NCBI RefSeq assembly: GCF_002099425.1
Contig: NW_018344001.1
Span: 6,911,501 to 6,975,500, forward strand
Origin: Phascolarctos cinereus
Lineage: Eukaryota > Chordata > Mammalia > Diprotodontia > Phascolarctidae
Direction of reading: 5' to 3'
DNA length: 64,000 bases
The position numbers and the translations under genes were made by a program. A model generated the notes under the pieces. The model saw only the letters and a program-made list of their open reading frames with translations. It did no database searches and was not told the origin of the DNA. Of this stretch, positions 41,220 to 51,684 are shown one piece after another. The first letter of the stretch is position 1. The number at the start of each line of letters is the position of its first letter.

Positions 41220-41350
41220 CAATCAATAAACATTTATTGAGCACTTACTTTGTGTGAGGTGCTGTGCCAAGCCCTGGGGATGAAAAAGAGGCACAAGACA
41301 GGCTCTGTGCTTTCAGGAGCTTACAATTTCATTGAGTATGAGCTAAGCTG
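41220..41350 (-). mobile_element. L2 LINE 3' end, minus strand
   Basis: 'aacatttattgagcacttac', 'gctgtgccaagccctgggga' and 'tttcaggagcttacaatttc'. Confidence 0.87.
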
Positions 41351-41354
41351 ACGT

Positions 41355-42375
41355 GCCTGCTTCTGGCAGACCAAATATGGTAGCATTTCCTTGAAGGACT
41401 TGGGCCCTTTCAAACAGCAAAATATCCTTTCTTCTCAAGAAAGGACCTTCCTGGTCCTTTATTTTCATTTGGGGGAGGAACTGTTCAAAAAGAAGCGAAA
41501 GCTCCAGGTTTGCTTTCTCTCTGTCTCTGAAACATGCGACAAAGGAGTTCTTATTTCTTTAGCTTCCGGGGGGAAGGGGGAGCACAGTTAGGAAGGAGTA
41601 GCTCACCTTTTCCCTCCCCCCACCAGAAATAGTAAATTACATGCAGTAGAAGCTAACGCACATGTATAGCCTTAGAGGAACATTAGCCTTAGCATTGGAC
41701 CCCCAGCATCCTTTTCTGTCTCATGCAGAGGGAACAATGATCCTGACTGAGGTGGGAATTTCTAGCCTTAGAAACTGTGTTGTGAGTTCAAGTGGGTCTC
41801 TCTGTCAGGTGTCACTCACAGTAAAGAGGCTTTCTGCTTCAGAGAAAATGACCACCAACAAGGGGAGAAATTCAGTCCTTGGTCTGGCTTCCAAGGGGAT
41901 ACTGATCTGGAAAGAATTACTTAGACAGTGCAGAACTGAGGTGAAATGTGGAATACCTATTCAGCAGTCTGACAGTTCTGGAGTTTGGGACTCAGTCTCC
42001 CGGGAGAGCATGAGAAGTTATAAATTATTCGTTTTTGAGTCTTTTGTCAAGGCACATATACTTTTTCTGTTTCATCTTTCTTTCATGTAGAGGAAGTAAA
42101 TGCCAGACCTGAGATAACATGCACCCTATTATTTTCCCTAATGTCCCTTCTGATGAGACCCCAGACAGGAGTGAAACTTAAACTTTAAATAATTTTCACC
42201 CAGGGTTCTGTGGTGAGGAATGCAAAAGACCTCTCTTTAAAGGTCAGACTCCATGAGTACTGAACTTCTTCTAAGCATTCATAGCTATAATTTAGAGGGA
42301 CTCCTTAACAGAGGTAGAGAGGTAGAAGGCAAGAGCCTTAACCTATGGGTCATATCAGGGGTTGTTATTATACAT
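41355..42375. other. No recognised feature
   Basis: About 1 kb of unique sequence. A 142-codon plus ORF (41662-42090, opening MYSLRGTLALALDPQHPFLS) has no domain I recognise, no repeat overlap and no obvious splice context. Without a homolog it cannot be called a gene. Confidence 0.35.
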
Positions 42376-42376
42376 G

Positions 42377-42440
42377 CCAACAGTCAATAAGCATTTATTG
42401 AGTACCTATTATATGCCAGGCACTGTGCTAATCACTGGCT
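42377..42440 (-). mobile_element. L2 LINE 3' terminus, minus strand
   Basis: 'taagcatttattgagtacct' and 'tgccaggcactgtgctaatc'. It ends at the AT-rich site where the HAL1-like element inserted. Confidence 0.8.
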
Positions 42441-42466
42441 CAGATTATTAACAACAATAATAATTA

Positions 42467-43443
42467 GGGAGGAGGTGGAGCCAAGATGGCAGAGTGAAAG
42501 CAGTGACTTGCTTGAGCTTCCCCCAAACCCCTCTAAATACTCATAAAAAATGGCTCTAAACAAATTCTGAAGCAGCAGAACCCACAAAAAGACAGAGTGA
42601 AACAAATTTCCAGCCCAAGACAACCAGGATGATTGATCAGAAAGGTGTATCATGCTGGGCTGAGAGTGCAGCGCAGCGCAGCATGGGCGTGCAGGCAGCA
42701 GCAAACTTGGAGCAGGCCTCAGAGGACTGAATCACGGGCAGTTGTGGAGGTTTCAAGACTCCTCAATCCAAGAATGCCAAAGACAACTTAGAAGGTCAGT
42801 GGGAAAAGTCTGCTTCTGCGATGCTGAGACAGGAAGGTGGGGTTTCAGCTCCACTCCCCAAAATCGTGGCCCTGGAGGGGCAGCTGCTTCCCGAGCTGCC
42901 GGCCCACAGACTGACAGGGAATCCAGTGGCTGATCAGAGAGGGATAGCAGGGATCTCTTTGCCAGTGCTGTGGCAGGAACCTCTTGCTTTGCCCATGTTT
43001 GGATCTGGGTCACTGTTCTGGGTGGCGGTGCTGGGGTGAGGAGGAGTGCTGGCGTGGTGGAGCTTGTAGTGGCTGTAGAGAGGAACCCCTCCTCACAGTT
43101 ACAGGAGAGAAAGGAATACTTGTGGTCACAGGCCAGGAAAGGAGGAAACACCTCGCCCCTTATCATACCACCTTGGAAGAACTGAAAATTTACAGGTCCC
43201 TACAAGTATCTCTGAAAACAGCTATACAAACCCCTGAAGCTTGGGACAGTACACTCTCCACATTGGAAGCAGACTTTACCTTAACAAAGAGTTTAAAACT
43301 CAAGTAATTGGCGGGATCATGAGCAAGCAGTGCAAAAAGAGTCAGACTATATTATCTTACTTTGGTGAAAAGAAGATCAAAATATACAACCAGAAGAAGA
43401 CAACAAAGTCAAAGCTCCTACATCCAAAGCCTCCAAGAAAAAT
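42467..43443 (+). promoter_or_regulatory. 5' UTR of the HAL1/L1-type element
   Basis: It starts GGGAGGAGGTGGAGCC and includes CCAAGATGGC at 42481-42490. That matches the YY1-site motif found near the 5' end of L1 promoters in other mammals. About 980 bases precede the ORF1 start. The short ORFs in it, including a 137-codon minus ORF (42753-43166), have no known domain. A near-complete 5' end is unusual among the otherwise truncated LINEs in this window. Confidence 0.75.
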
Positions 43444-44397
43444 ATGAATCAGTCCCAGGCCTTGGAAGAGCTCAAAAGGGATTTTGAGAAGCAAATAAGG
43501 GAAGTAGAGGAAAAACTGAAGAGAAATGAGAGTGATGCAAGAAAATCATGAAAAACAAGTCAACAGCTTGCTAAAGGAGACCCAAAAAATACTGAAGAAA
43601 ATAACACCTTAAAAAATAGCCTAACCCAAATGGCAAAAAAAGGTTCAAAAAGCCAATGAGGAGAAAAATGCCCTACAAAGAAAAATTGGCCAAATGGAAA
43701 AGGAAGTCCAAAAGATTACTTAGAATAGAGCAATTAGAAGATAGTGACTTTATGAGAAATCAAGACACTGTAAAACAAATCCAAAAGAATGAAAAATTAG
43801 AAAACAATGTGAAATATCTCATTGGAAAAACAACTGACCTGGAAAATAGATCCAGGAGAGAGAATTTAAAAATTATTGGACTATCTGAAAGCCATGATCA
43901 AAAAAAGAGCCTACATCATCTTTCAAGAAATTATCAAGGAAAACTGCCCTGATATAGTAGAACCAGAGGGCAAAATAGAAATTGAAAGAATCCACAGATC
44001 TCCTCCTGAAAGAGATCCCCAAAGGAAAACTCCTAGGAATATTGTAGCCAAATTCCAGAGTTCCCAGGTCAAGGAGAAAATATTACAAGCTGCCAGAAGG
44101 AAACAATTCAAGTACTGTGGAAACACAATCAGGATAACACAAGATTTAGCAGCTTCTACATTAAAGGACGCAGGGCATGGAATATAATATTCCTGGAGGG
44201 CAAAGGAGATAGGATTACAACCAAGAATCACCTACCCAGCAAAACTGAGTATAATCCTTCAGGGGAAAAAATGGTCATTCAGTGAAATAGAGGACTTTCA
44301 AGCATTCTGATGAAAAGACCAGAGCTGAATAGAAAATTTGACTTTCAAATACAGGACTCAGTGGAACATGAAGAGGTAAACAGGAAAGAGAAATCAT
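43444..44397 (+). pseudogene. L1-type ORF1 (RNA-binding chaperone) of the HAL1-like element, decayed
   Basis: ORF1 protein of L1 is a trimeric RNA-binding chaperone. The start at ATG 43444 gives MNQSQALEELKRDFEKQIRE, a coiled-coil beginning. The coiled coil continues in pieces, then the RRM-side motif TTDLENRSRRENLKIIGL appears (about 43832-43886). The C-terminal domain follows: IERIHRSPPERDPQRKTPRN and NIVAKFQSSQVKEKIL (about 43984-44085), and the end segment QPRITYPAKLSIILQGKKW (about 44219-44275). Several frameshifts and in-frame stops break it, for example TGA 43548 in the starting frame, so the copy is dead. No ORF2 follows. Confidence 0.87.
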
Positions 44398-45373
44398 AAG
44401 AGACTTATTAAGATTGAACTGTTTACATTCCTGCATGGAAAGATGATATTTATAACTCATGAGACCTTTGTCAGTATTAGGGTAGTTGGAGGAAAAAAAT
44501 TATATGTATGCATATATAGATAGATAGAGGGCACAGGGTGAGTTGAAGATTAAGGGGTCATATCTGGAGAATAAAATTACGGGATGAGAGAGGATTATAC
44601 TCAGAGAAGAAAGGGAGCAGTAGAATGGGGTAAATTATCTCACAAAAAAATGAAAACAGAAAAGAAAAGTGTCTTACAATGGAGGGGAAAGGGGGGAAGG
44701 TGAGAGGGAATGAGTGAATCTCATTTTCATAGGATTTGGCTTAAGGAGGGAATAACACACACATTCAATTGGGAATGGAAATCTGTCTTACCCTACAGGA
44801 AAATAGGGGGAGAAGGGGACAAGAGAGCAGGGGGATGATAGGGAGGGCAGATTGGGAAAGGGGTAATCAGAAGGAAGTACTTCTGAGGAGGGACAGGGTC
44901 AAAAGAAAGAATAGAATAAATGGGAGAGCAGGATAGGATTAAGGGAAATAGAGTTAGTTTTTCACAACATGTCTACTATGGAAGTGTTTTGCATAACTGC
45001 ACATGTACAACCTATATTGAGTTGCTTGCCTTTTCAATGAGGGTGGGTGGGGAGGGAGGAAGAGAGAAAATTTGAAACCTAAAGTTTTAAAAACGTATGT
45101 TTAAAAAAATGTTTTCATATGCTACTGGGAAATAAGAAATACAGGAAATGGGAAAAGTCTATCCTGCCCTACAGGAAAATAGAAGGGGAAGAGGATAAGA
45201 GAAGGTGGGAGATATAGAAGAAAGGACAGACTAGGGGAAGGAATATTCAGAATGCATGACATCTTGGGGTGGGGGGAGGGGTGAGATGGGGTGAAAATTT
45301 GGAACTCAAAAACTTGTGGAAGTGAATGTTGAAAACTAAAAATAAATAAATTTATATAAGAAAAAAAGAAAAG
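44398..45373 (+). mobile_element. HAL1-like 3' UTR, unit A
   Basis: Purine-rich sequence. It contains a spacer-like part ('ggaatggaaatctgtcttac'), then an L1-3'-UTR-like part ('gcataactgcacatgtacaa', 'gttgcttgccttttcaatga'), then a second spacer-like part ending in AATAAATAAA and an A-rich run at 45340-45373. The spacer-like parts match, in reverse, the ORF1-ORF2 spacer of the L1 at 13000-13415, which shows how ORF2 was skipped. Confidence 0.82.
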
Positions 45374-45927
45374 CTGCTCTGACATTCTAGAACTAGAGGG
45401 TAAAATAGAAACTGAAAGAGTCCATCAATCACCTCCTGAAAGAGATTCCCAAAGGAAAACCTCTAGGAATATTATATGACCAAATTCCAGAGTTCCCAGG
45501 TCAAGGAGAAAATATTACAAGCAGACAGAAAGAAACAACTCAAGTATTGTGGAAACTCAACCAGGATAACACAGGATTTAGCGGCTTCTACATTAAGGGA
45601 CCAGGGGGCTTGGAATATGATATACCAGAGGTCAGAGGAGACAGGATTACCGACAAGAATCACCTACTCAGCAAAACTGAGTATAATCCTTCAGGGGAAA
45701 AATGGACATTCAGTGAAATAGAGGACTTTCAAGCATTCTTGATGAAAAGACCGGAGCTGAATACGAAATTTGACTTTCAAATACAAGACTCAAGAGAAGC
45801 ATGAAAAGGTAAACAGGAAAGAGAAATCAAAAGGGACTTATTAAGGTTCAACTATTTACATTCCTATATGGAAAGATGATATTCATAACTCATGAGACCT
45901 TTGTCAGTATTAGGGCAGTTGGAGGGG

Positions 45928-45980
<53 letters not shown>

Positions 45981-45985
45981 TCATG

Positions 45986-46049
<64 letters not shown>

Positions 46050-46476
46050 GGGCACAGGGTGAGTTGAAGATGAAGGGGTGATATCTGGAGAATAAAATTA
46101 AGGGGTAAGAGAAGATTATATTGGGTGAAGGAGAAAGTGAGAGATAGAATGGGGGTAAATCATCTCACATAAAACAAACAAGGAAAAGCTTTTACACTGG
46201 AGACAGAACGAGTGAATCTTATTCTCATTGGATTTGACTTAAGGAAGGAATAACATACACAGTCAATTGGGTATGGAAATCTACCTTACTCTACAGGAAA
46301 ATAGGGGGGAAGAGGATAAGTGAGGATGATATAAGGGAGAGCAGATAGGGGAGGGGGTAATTCAGAAGCAAACACTTCTGAGGAGGGACAGAGTCAAAAG
46401 AGAGAATAGCATAAATGGGGAGGTGGGATGGGATGAAGGGAAATACAGTTAGTTTTTCACAACATGACTACTATGG
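45374..46476 (+). mobile_element. HAL1-like unit B: ORF1 C-terminus and partial 3' UTR
   Basis: It begins inside ORF1 at the equivalent of unit A position ~43943. One 81-codon frame from 45476 reads TKFQSSQVKEKILQADRKKQ, and a second frame reads ELNTKFDFQIQDSREA near 45757. The ORF1 end is less damaged here than in unit A. Its 3' UTR carries (AT)n and (GATA)n and stops at 'aacatgactactatgg', where unit C starts. Confidence 0.82.
45934..46050. repeat. (AT)n and (GATA)n microsatellite in unit B
   Basis: (AT)n at about 45934-45980, then about 16 GATA units to 46047. Unit A carries only a few GATA units at the same place. Confidence 0.95.
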
Positions 46477-46495
46477 AAATTATATGTATGTATGT

Positions 46496-46548
<53 letters not shown>

Positions 46549-47398
46549 GGGCACAGGGTGAATTGAAGATTAAGGGGTCATATCTGGAGAATAAAATTAA
46601 GGAATGAGAGAGGATTATACTCGGAGAAGAAGAAAGGGAGAGGTAGAATGGGGTAAATCATCTCACAAAAATAAAAACAAAAAAGAAAAGTGTGTTACAG
46701 TGGAGGGGAAATGGTGGAAGGTGAGAGGGAATGAGTGAATCTCATTCTCATAGGATTTGGCTTAGGGAGAGAATAACATACACACTCAATTGGGTATGGA
46801 AATCTGTGGTACCCTACAGGAAAATAGGGGGAGAAGGGGACAAGAGAGCAGGGGGATGATAGATAGGAGGGCAGACTGGGAAAGGGGGTAATCAGAAGTA
46901 AATACTTCTGAGGAGGGACAGGGTCAAAAGAAAGAATAGAATAAATGGGAGGGTGGGATTAGATTAAGGGAAATAGAGTTAGTTTTTCACAACATGTCTA
47001 CTGAGGAAGTATTTTACATAACTGCACACGTACAACATATATTGAGTTGCTTGTCTTTTCAATGAGGGTGGGTGGGGAGGGAGGGAGGAAGACAGAAAAT
47101 TTGAAAACTAAAGTTTTGAAAACATATGTTTAAAAAAAGTTTTCACATGCTACTGGGAAATAAGAAATACAGGAAATGGGATACAGCAGTCTATCCTGCC
47201 TTACAGGAAAATAGAAGGGAAAGAAGGAGATAAGAGAAGGGGGGGGGAAGAGATAGAAGAGAGGACAGACTAGGGGAAGGGGTATTCAGAATGCATGCCA
47301 TCTTGGGATGGGAGAAGGGGGGAGATGGGGTGAAAATTTGGAACTCAAAAACCTGTGGAACTAAAAATAAATAAATTTATATGTTAAAAAAAAGAAAA
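46477..47398 (+). mobile_element. HAL1-like unit C: second 3' UTR copy and element end
   Basis: It restarts at the 'attatatgtatg' / GATA point of the 3' UTR, the equivalent of unit A ~44497, and runs to AATAAATAAATTTATATG plus an A-rich tail at 47398. It shares with unit A, against unit B, blocks such as 'ggggacaagagagcaggggg' and a longer 'gaaggtgagagggaatgag' segment. Flanking TAATAATAAT-type sequence on both sides could be a target duplication but is low-complexity. Confidence 0.82.
46493..46549. repeat. (GATA)n microsatellite in unit C
   Basis: About 13 GATA units, homologous in position to those of units A and B. Confidence 0.95.
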
Positions 47399-47399
47399 A

Positions 47400-47490
47400 T
47401 ATAATAATAATAATCATACCTAGCATTTATATTATACTTTAAAGTTTTACAAAGCATTTTACATGTGTTATCTTATTTGTTATTATTATT
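47400..47490 (-). mobile_element. CORE-SINE tail, minus strand
   Basis: 'agcatttatattatacttta' and 'aagttttacaaagcatttta'. It probably was joined to the AT-rich sequence left of the HAL1-like element before that inserted. Confidence 0.65.
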
Positions 47491-47634
47491 CCCACTACCA
47501 TATCTATTTCTACTGCTACTACAATTCCTGACAAGTGGTGGGTACTTACTAAACATCCATTGAATAACCATTACTGCCATCCCTGCAGTAATCCGGATAT
47601 CCAATCCAATTAATATAATCTCAACTCAGTTAAG

Positions 47635-48165
47635 TACAGCAAACATTTATTAAGGACCTCCTCCTCTGTGCCAGGCATTGTGTTAGGTACAAGCAATACA
47701 GCCACAAAATCAATCAATAGATAAACAAAGAGTCCCTGTCCTCAAGCAACTTCCATTTTACCAGAAAGGTTAATGAACACAAACACAGAGAAGTAAATAC
47801 AAATGTACACCAAGGGATTTCCATAGGGAGAAGCTAAATAACTGTGGAGAGAGAGCAGACTTGGAATCAGGAATTCAAACTCAGACAATCAATTACCAAC
47901 TGTGTAACCCGGGCAAATCATTAAATCTCTGCCTCAGTTTTCTAAACTGTAAATTAAGGGTAATGACGGCATCTACCACATAGGTTTATTGTATGTATCA
48001 AACGAGAAAACACAGGCAAAGTACTTTGCAAACCTTAAGGTTTGACATAATTATTAGCCATAATTCCTGAGTGGATGGGGGAAGGGGCTTCCTGTAGGAT
48101 GGGGTCATTTGAGCTGTGCTTTGAAGGAAACCCAGGATTCTATGAGACAGAGGAAGCTTAGCTTC
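47635..48165 (-). mobile_element. L2 LINE 3' region, minus strand, split by a CORE-SINE
   Basis: 'aaacatttattaaggacctc', 'gtccctgtcctcaagcaact' and 'ccatagggagaagctaaata' run to 47845. It resumes at 48069 with 'ggggcttcctgtaggatggg' and 'gctttgaaggaaacccagga'. Confidence 0.82.
47850..48068 (+). mobile_element. CORE-SINE inserted in L2
   Basis: 'gagcagacttggaatcagga', 'gtaacccgggcaaatcatta', 'ctaaactgtaaattaagggt' and tail 'gtactttgcaaaccttaagg'. Plus orientation, opposite to the L2 host. Confidence 0.8.
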
Positions 48166-48261
48166 CTATTGCAGCATCTCATATACTTTGATTCTCAGAG
48201 CACAAAGATCACGTAAGTATATATCGGCTATACAAACAACTTCTCCTTCAAAAGTTAATGA

Positions 48262-48399
48262 GGGGCAGCTAGGTGGCTCAGTGGATAGAGCACTGGCCCT
48301 GGATTCAGGAGGACCTGAGTTCAAATCTGGCCTCAGACATATAACACTTACTAGCTGTGTGACCCTGGGCAAGTCACTTAACCCCATTGCCTAGAAAAA
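48262..48399 (+). mobile_element. tRNA-derived marsupial SINE (WSINE1-like), with target-site duplication
   Basis: Essentially consensus. A-box-like GGCTCAGTGG at 48275-48284 and B-box-like GAGTTCAAATC at 48317-48327 form the internal Pol III promoter. The flanks AAAGTTAATGA (48251-48261) and AAATTAATGA (48400-48409) are a near-perfect direct repeat. Confidence 0.93.
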
Positions 48400-48414
48400 A
48401 AATTAATGAGCATA

Positions 48415-48950
48415 TTTTATGTCTGAAATTACAAATTAGTTGCCACACAGCAAGGCTGAAGGGCATTTTCTCCCATATGTGAATCTACTTTACAGTCTCT
48501 CTTCATGTGCCAAATATCTTCCCACACAAAACACGACATGCTGAACAAAATTGGAGTTTCTGTTGGAACCAACGTATATTCTGAAGGCCAGCGTTGCCTT
48601 AAATCTGATCACTAAGTCCTCTCTTAGATGGCAAACCATGTTCTGGGAAGCTTCGACACAAGCTGTCCCCCTCTGAATAACTCGGTGTGATGTATAATGT
48701 GTAAATTGGCTCAGAGAGAAGGGAATAAAAAGGCAGCTGGACATCACCTAAATCTGCCTCTCCAGGGTTTTTCAATATAGGTACCATTGATGATACACCC
48801 AGAAAAGCAAGCAAGGCTATGTGTGCCCATCAACTTTGCTAGCTGACCAATTCCAACTATCTAGTCAAGTCCATGAGAAACATAGCAGCCCATCTGGAAG
48901 TCTGGAAAATTCTAGCCCTGCCCAAAATTCCAAGCAAGAAGAACACTTCT
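48415..48950. other. No recognised feature
   Basis: Unique sequence. The overlapping minus ORFs of 71 and 85 codons at 48490-48814 lack a recognisable domain. Confidence 0.35.
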
Positions 48951-48954
48951 TTAT

Positions 48955-49080
48955 TCTCAGCTGGCAGGGACCTCAGTACTCATTTAGTCTAACCTATACT
49001 CCAAAGGCATCACCACTATAAGACCCCTAACAAGAGGTCACTTAGACTCTGTTAGAAGACCCTCAGTGTTGGAGCCTTTT
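48955..49080 (-). mobile_element. CR1/L3-type LINE 3' end fragment, minus strand
   Basis: 'tggcagggacctcagtactc', 'taagacccctaacaagaggt' and 'gttagaagaccctcagtg' track the reversed L3 3' end. Confidence 0.65.
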
Positions 49081-49089
49081 TCAAACCCA

Positions 49090-49750
49090 CAGACTCCAAA
49101 CATTATTTTTTGAATACACCGATCAGGAATAAATGAGAAAACAACCCTCACCTGTGTCATCAGAGTTCCTTTGGTACAAGGGGTTGAATAGGATTTGGAA
49201 GAAGGGAAGGAGCCCCAGGCTTCCTTCATTGGTCATTCTGGCATTTTCTTAGTCTGGACAGGAAGCACCAACAAAAAGAAGCCTGGGGGGACTAAGTCGC
49301 CTTTGCACGTGCATCAGCCTTGAACTTGGCCATCAGTGGGAAGGGCATGGGATTTATGGTCAGAGGACTGCAACCCCAGACACCTTCCAATTACACAGGT
49401 CTGCCTTTGAGACAGAGATGACAGCAAAATGTCCTGACTTGCCATTTTGTGAGAAGTTCAAACCTCATACTGAGGGAAGATGTGACCTCTTCCTCCTGAC
49501 AAACTTTAAGGGGAAAAAATGAAATCAATTTGTTCAGGGTTTGGCGCTTGGGAGTTCTATTCCAGGCCTATGATTCCATTGCCAACACCACACTCATGCA
49601 TTTTCATTGAGGTATTCCAGGCATCCTAACAATTTAATGGACTGCATGGACATGCTATTGATATAGTTGTGCTCCAGTCCAATACATCAATGTACCATGG
49701 TGTCTTGAGGACCCATCCACTCTTTTCTCTAAGGACAGGCATTCAGTACT
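49090..49750. other. No recognised feature
   Basis: Unique sequence. Confidence 0.35.
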
Positions 49751-49993
49751 TTAACTCAACTAGTTTACAATTATTTTAAGAGCCTACTATGTGCCAGGGA
49801 TTCTGCTAGAACCTAGGGATATAAAGATGGAAGGAAAACTATCCCTGCCCTCAAGGGAGCTTACATTCTATCAGGGGAGACAGCATGGGCATACATAAAC
49901 ATATGTGAAATATGAAATCAACCAACAACTATACATTATGGGCCAGGTAATATGTGAGGTATCGGAATGTAAATACAAAAAATTCCCACTCTC

Positions 49994-50060
49994 ACTAGCA
50001 GCGTGACCCTGGGCAAGTTACTTAACCCCAATTTCCTAAAAATAAAACAAAACAAAAAAA
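49994..50060 (+). mobile_element. 5'-truncated tRNA SINE inserted in L2
   Basis: Only 'cactagcagcgtgaccctgg' onward and an A-rich tail remain. Similar 12-base flanks (AATTCCCACTCT, AATTCCTACTGT) suggest insertion with truncation. Confidence 0.7.
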
Positions 50061-50114
50061 GAATTCCTACTGTCAAGAAGCTTACATTCGAAATAGAGAT
50101 AGAGACTGGACATC

Positions 50115-50305
50115 TGATTTCATTGGTGTATGGAACTGCCAGGTGAGAAAAGTCGCTTATTGAGGTACCTTCCCTTCAACTTAGAGCCATAGAGAATGAC
50201 ACTGAGAGGTTAAGTGATTTTCCCACAGTCACACAGCCAGCAGAGCAGAGACAGAGCTTGAACCTAGATCTTCCTGACTTCTAAGACAGTTCAATTTCCT
50301 CTATG
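50115..50305 (-). mobile_element. Marsupial SINE with 'gcagagaaggtg' type tail, minus strand
   Basis: 'tttcattggtgtatggaact', 'gaggtaccttcccttcaact', 'cacagtcacacagccagcag' and 'agcttgaacctagatcttcc' in reversed order. Most complete minus-strand copy of this family here. Confidence 0.68.
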
Positions 50306-50337
50306 CCCTTGTCTCTTCTGTTTGAAATACAATGCAA

Positions 50338-50481
50338 GGGGCAGCTAGGTGGAGCAGTAGATAGAGCTCCAGCCATGGAGTCAGGAGAACTTGAGTTCAA
50401 ATCTGGCCTCAGACACTTGACACTTACTAGCTGTATGACCCTGGCCAAATCACTTAACCCTGATTGCCTTACCAAAAAAAA
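50338..50481 (+). mobile_element. tRNA-derived marsupial SINE (WSINE1-like), with target-site duplication
   Basis: 'ggggcagctaggtggagcag' to a poly(A) tail. Flanks AATACAATGCAA (50326-50337) and AATGCAATGCAA (about 50482-50493). Confidence 0.92.
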
Positions 50482-50664
50482 AATGCAATGCAATTGCAGG
50501 GAGATGAGGAAAGGCCCCATGTGGGCAGTACTTGAGTTCAGTCTTCAAGAGATTCTAAAAGATGGAAGTAAGGTGGGAATGTGTCCCAGACACAGGGGAC
50601 AGATGGAACAAAGACAGTGCACAAAAAAGCATCCACCTTATCTAGAAATGTCAAAATGATTGAG

Positions 50665-51420
50665 GGTTATCCCTCAAAAAGCCTTACCCAGTGCCAAGAG
50701 ATAGCCTTCAGAGAGACCTCAGAGAGGCTTACCCTTCACCCTGTTTGAGCATTGATTACACCATGGAGTGAAGGCTCCTGGCACCTTCCTCCAGAGCAGC
50801 TTACTGGATTTCACATGAATTTTACAATATGGAGGAAATATCCACCTCACCTCATTTTACACATAAAATATTTTAATAAGATCCATTATCTCCCTTGATG
50901 TGGATAAATAGCTCCTCTTAAGAGTGTCTGCTTCAAGGGGAGAATAAATCCACAATCACAGGGCATTTCTGTAAATACCATGAATGTGAATGGAGAAGGG
51001 AAAATAGTGAGCTCAGCCAAAAGGTTTTTTTTTCCCTTTGTAAATAATGACTAACTGCTCTTGGGTACTTTTTCTCCAATATGTCATTAAATATTTGGGA
51101 CAATGCTACTTGTAATAGCTTTGAATTTTGCATCTGAGAAATCAAGCCAGCAAGAAATAGAGCAATGAGCTGAGTGAATGACTAATTTATAATTCTATCA
51201 TTAATTTTAAAACCTTTGAGCCACCAGTGATTAGTGACTGAACAAAGTAAGAACTTAGTTTCTTGGCATTTCATCATTATCTATTGCATATAACATAGAG
51301 AAATTTGGTGCAGTGCTATTGAGTATCAAGGCACATCTTGAGTCAGCCCTCCACCTTGAAATCAAATGTCAGCCAAGCAAAGTTGGCAAATGATCTCATC
51401 TTAGGCTAATCGACTTTCCA
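50665..51420. other. No recognised feature
   Basis: AT-rich unique sequence. A 70-codon minus ORF (50933-51145) is unsupported. Confidence 0.35.
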
Positions 51421-51424
51421 GGTG

Positions 51425-51602
51425 GAAGGGTCCACAGAGGCCAGCTGGTCTAAGATCTTTGTTTTGCAGATGAGAAAACTGAAGCTTTCAGAACTGAGAT
51501 GACTTGGCCAAGTTTACTCGGGTGTAGAATGACAGAACCAAGACCCAAACCCAGGTCTACTTATCACAAATCCAGCACTCATTCCACTGAATCGGGCTGC
51601 TC
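51425..51602 (-). mobile_element. CORE-SINE, minus strand
   Basis: 'ttgcagatgagaaaactgaa', 'cccaaacccaggtctactta' and 'ccactgaatcgggctgctc'. The tail side 'gtggaagggtccacagaggc' is L3-like. Confidence 0.78.
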
Positions 51603-51684
51603 TCCATTCTAGGATTTCACTTCCTTAAATCTATAGCTCATGGAAACATTGTTTGGTAGGAGTCAAACACTTCATTGGTTTAAT

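Larger units (their letters stand above)
49755..50660 (-). mobile_element. L2 LINE 3' region(s), minus strand, broken by three SINEs
   Basis: Two reversed 3' ends follow each other: 49760-49915 ('ctgccctcaagggagcttac') and 49916-50114 ('gtcaagaagcttacattcga'). A further upstream L2 segment is at 50505-50650 ('ttgagttcagtcttcaagag', 'cccagacacaggggacagat'). SINEs occupy the gaps. Confidence 0.72.

Noticed and set aside
42753-43166. 137-codon minus-strand ORF in GC-richer sequence
   Set aside because: It lies wholly in the 5' UTR of the HAL1/L1-type element, antisense to it. No domain was recognised.
48262-48340. Possible tRNA genes, since A- and B-box-like motifs are present
   Set aside because: These boxes belong to tRNA-derived SINE heads. 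No cloverleaf or acceptor stem is formed and A-rich tails follow.
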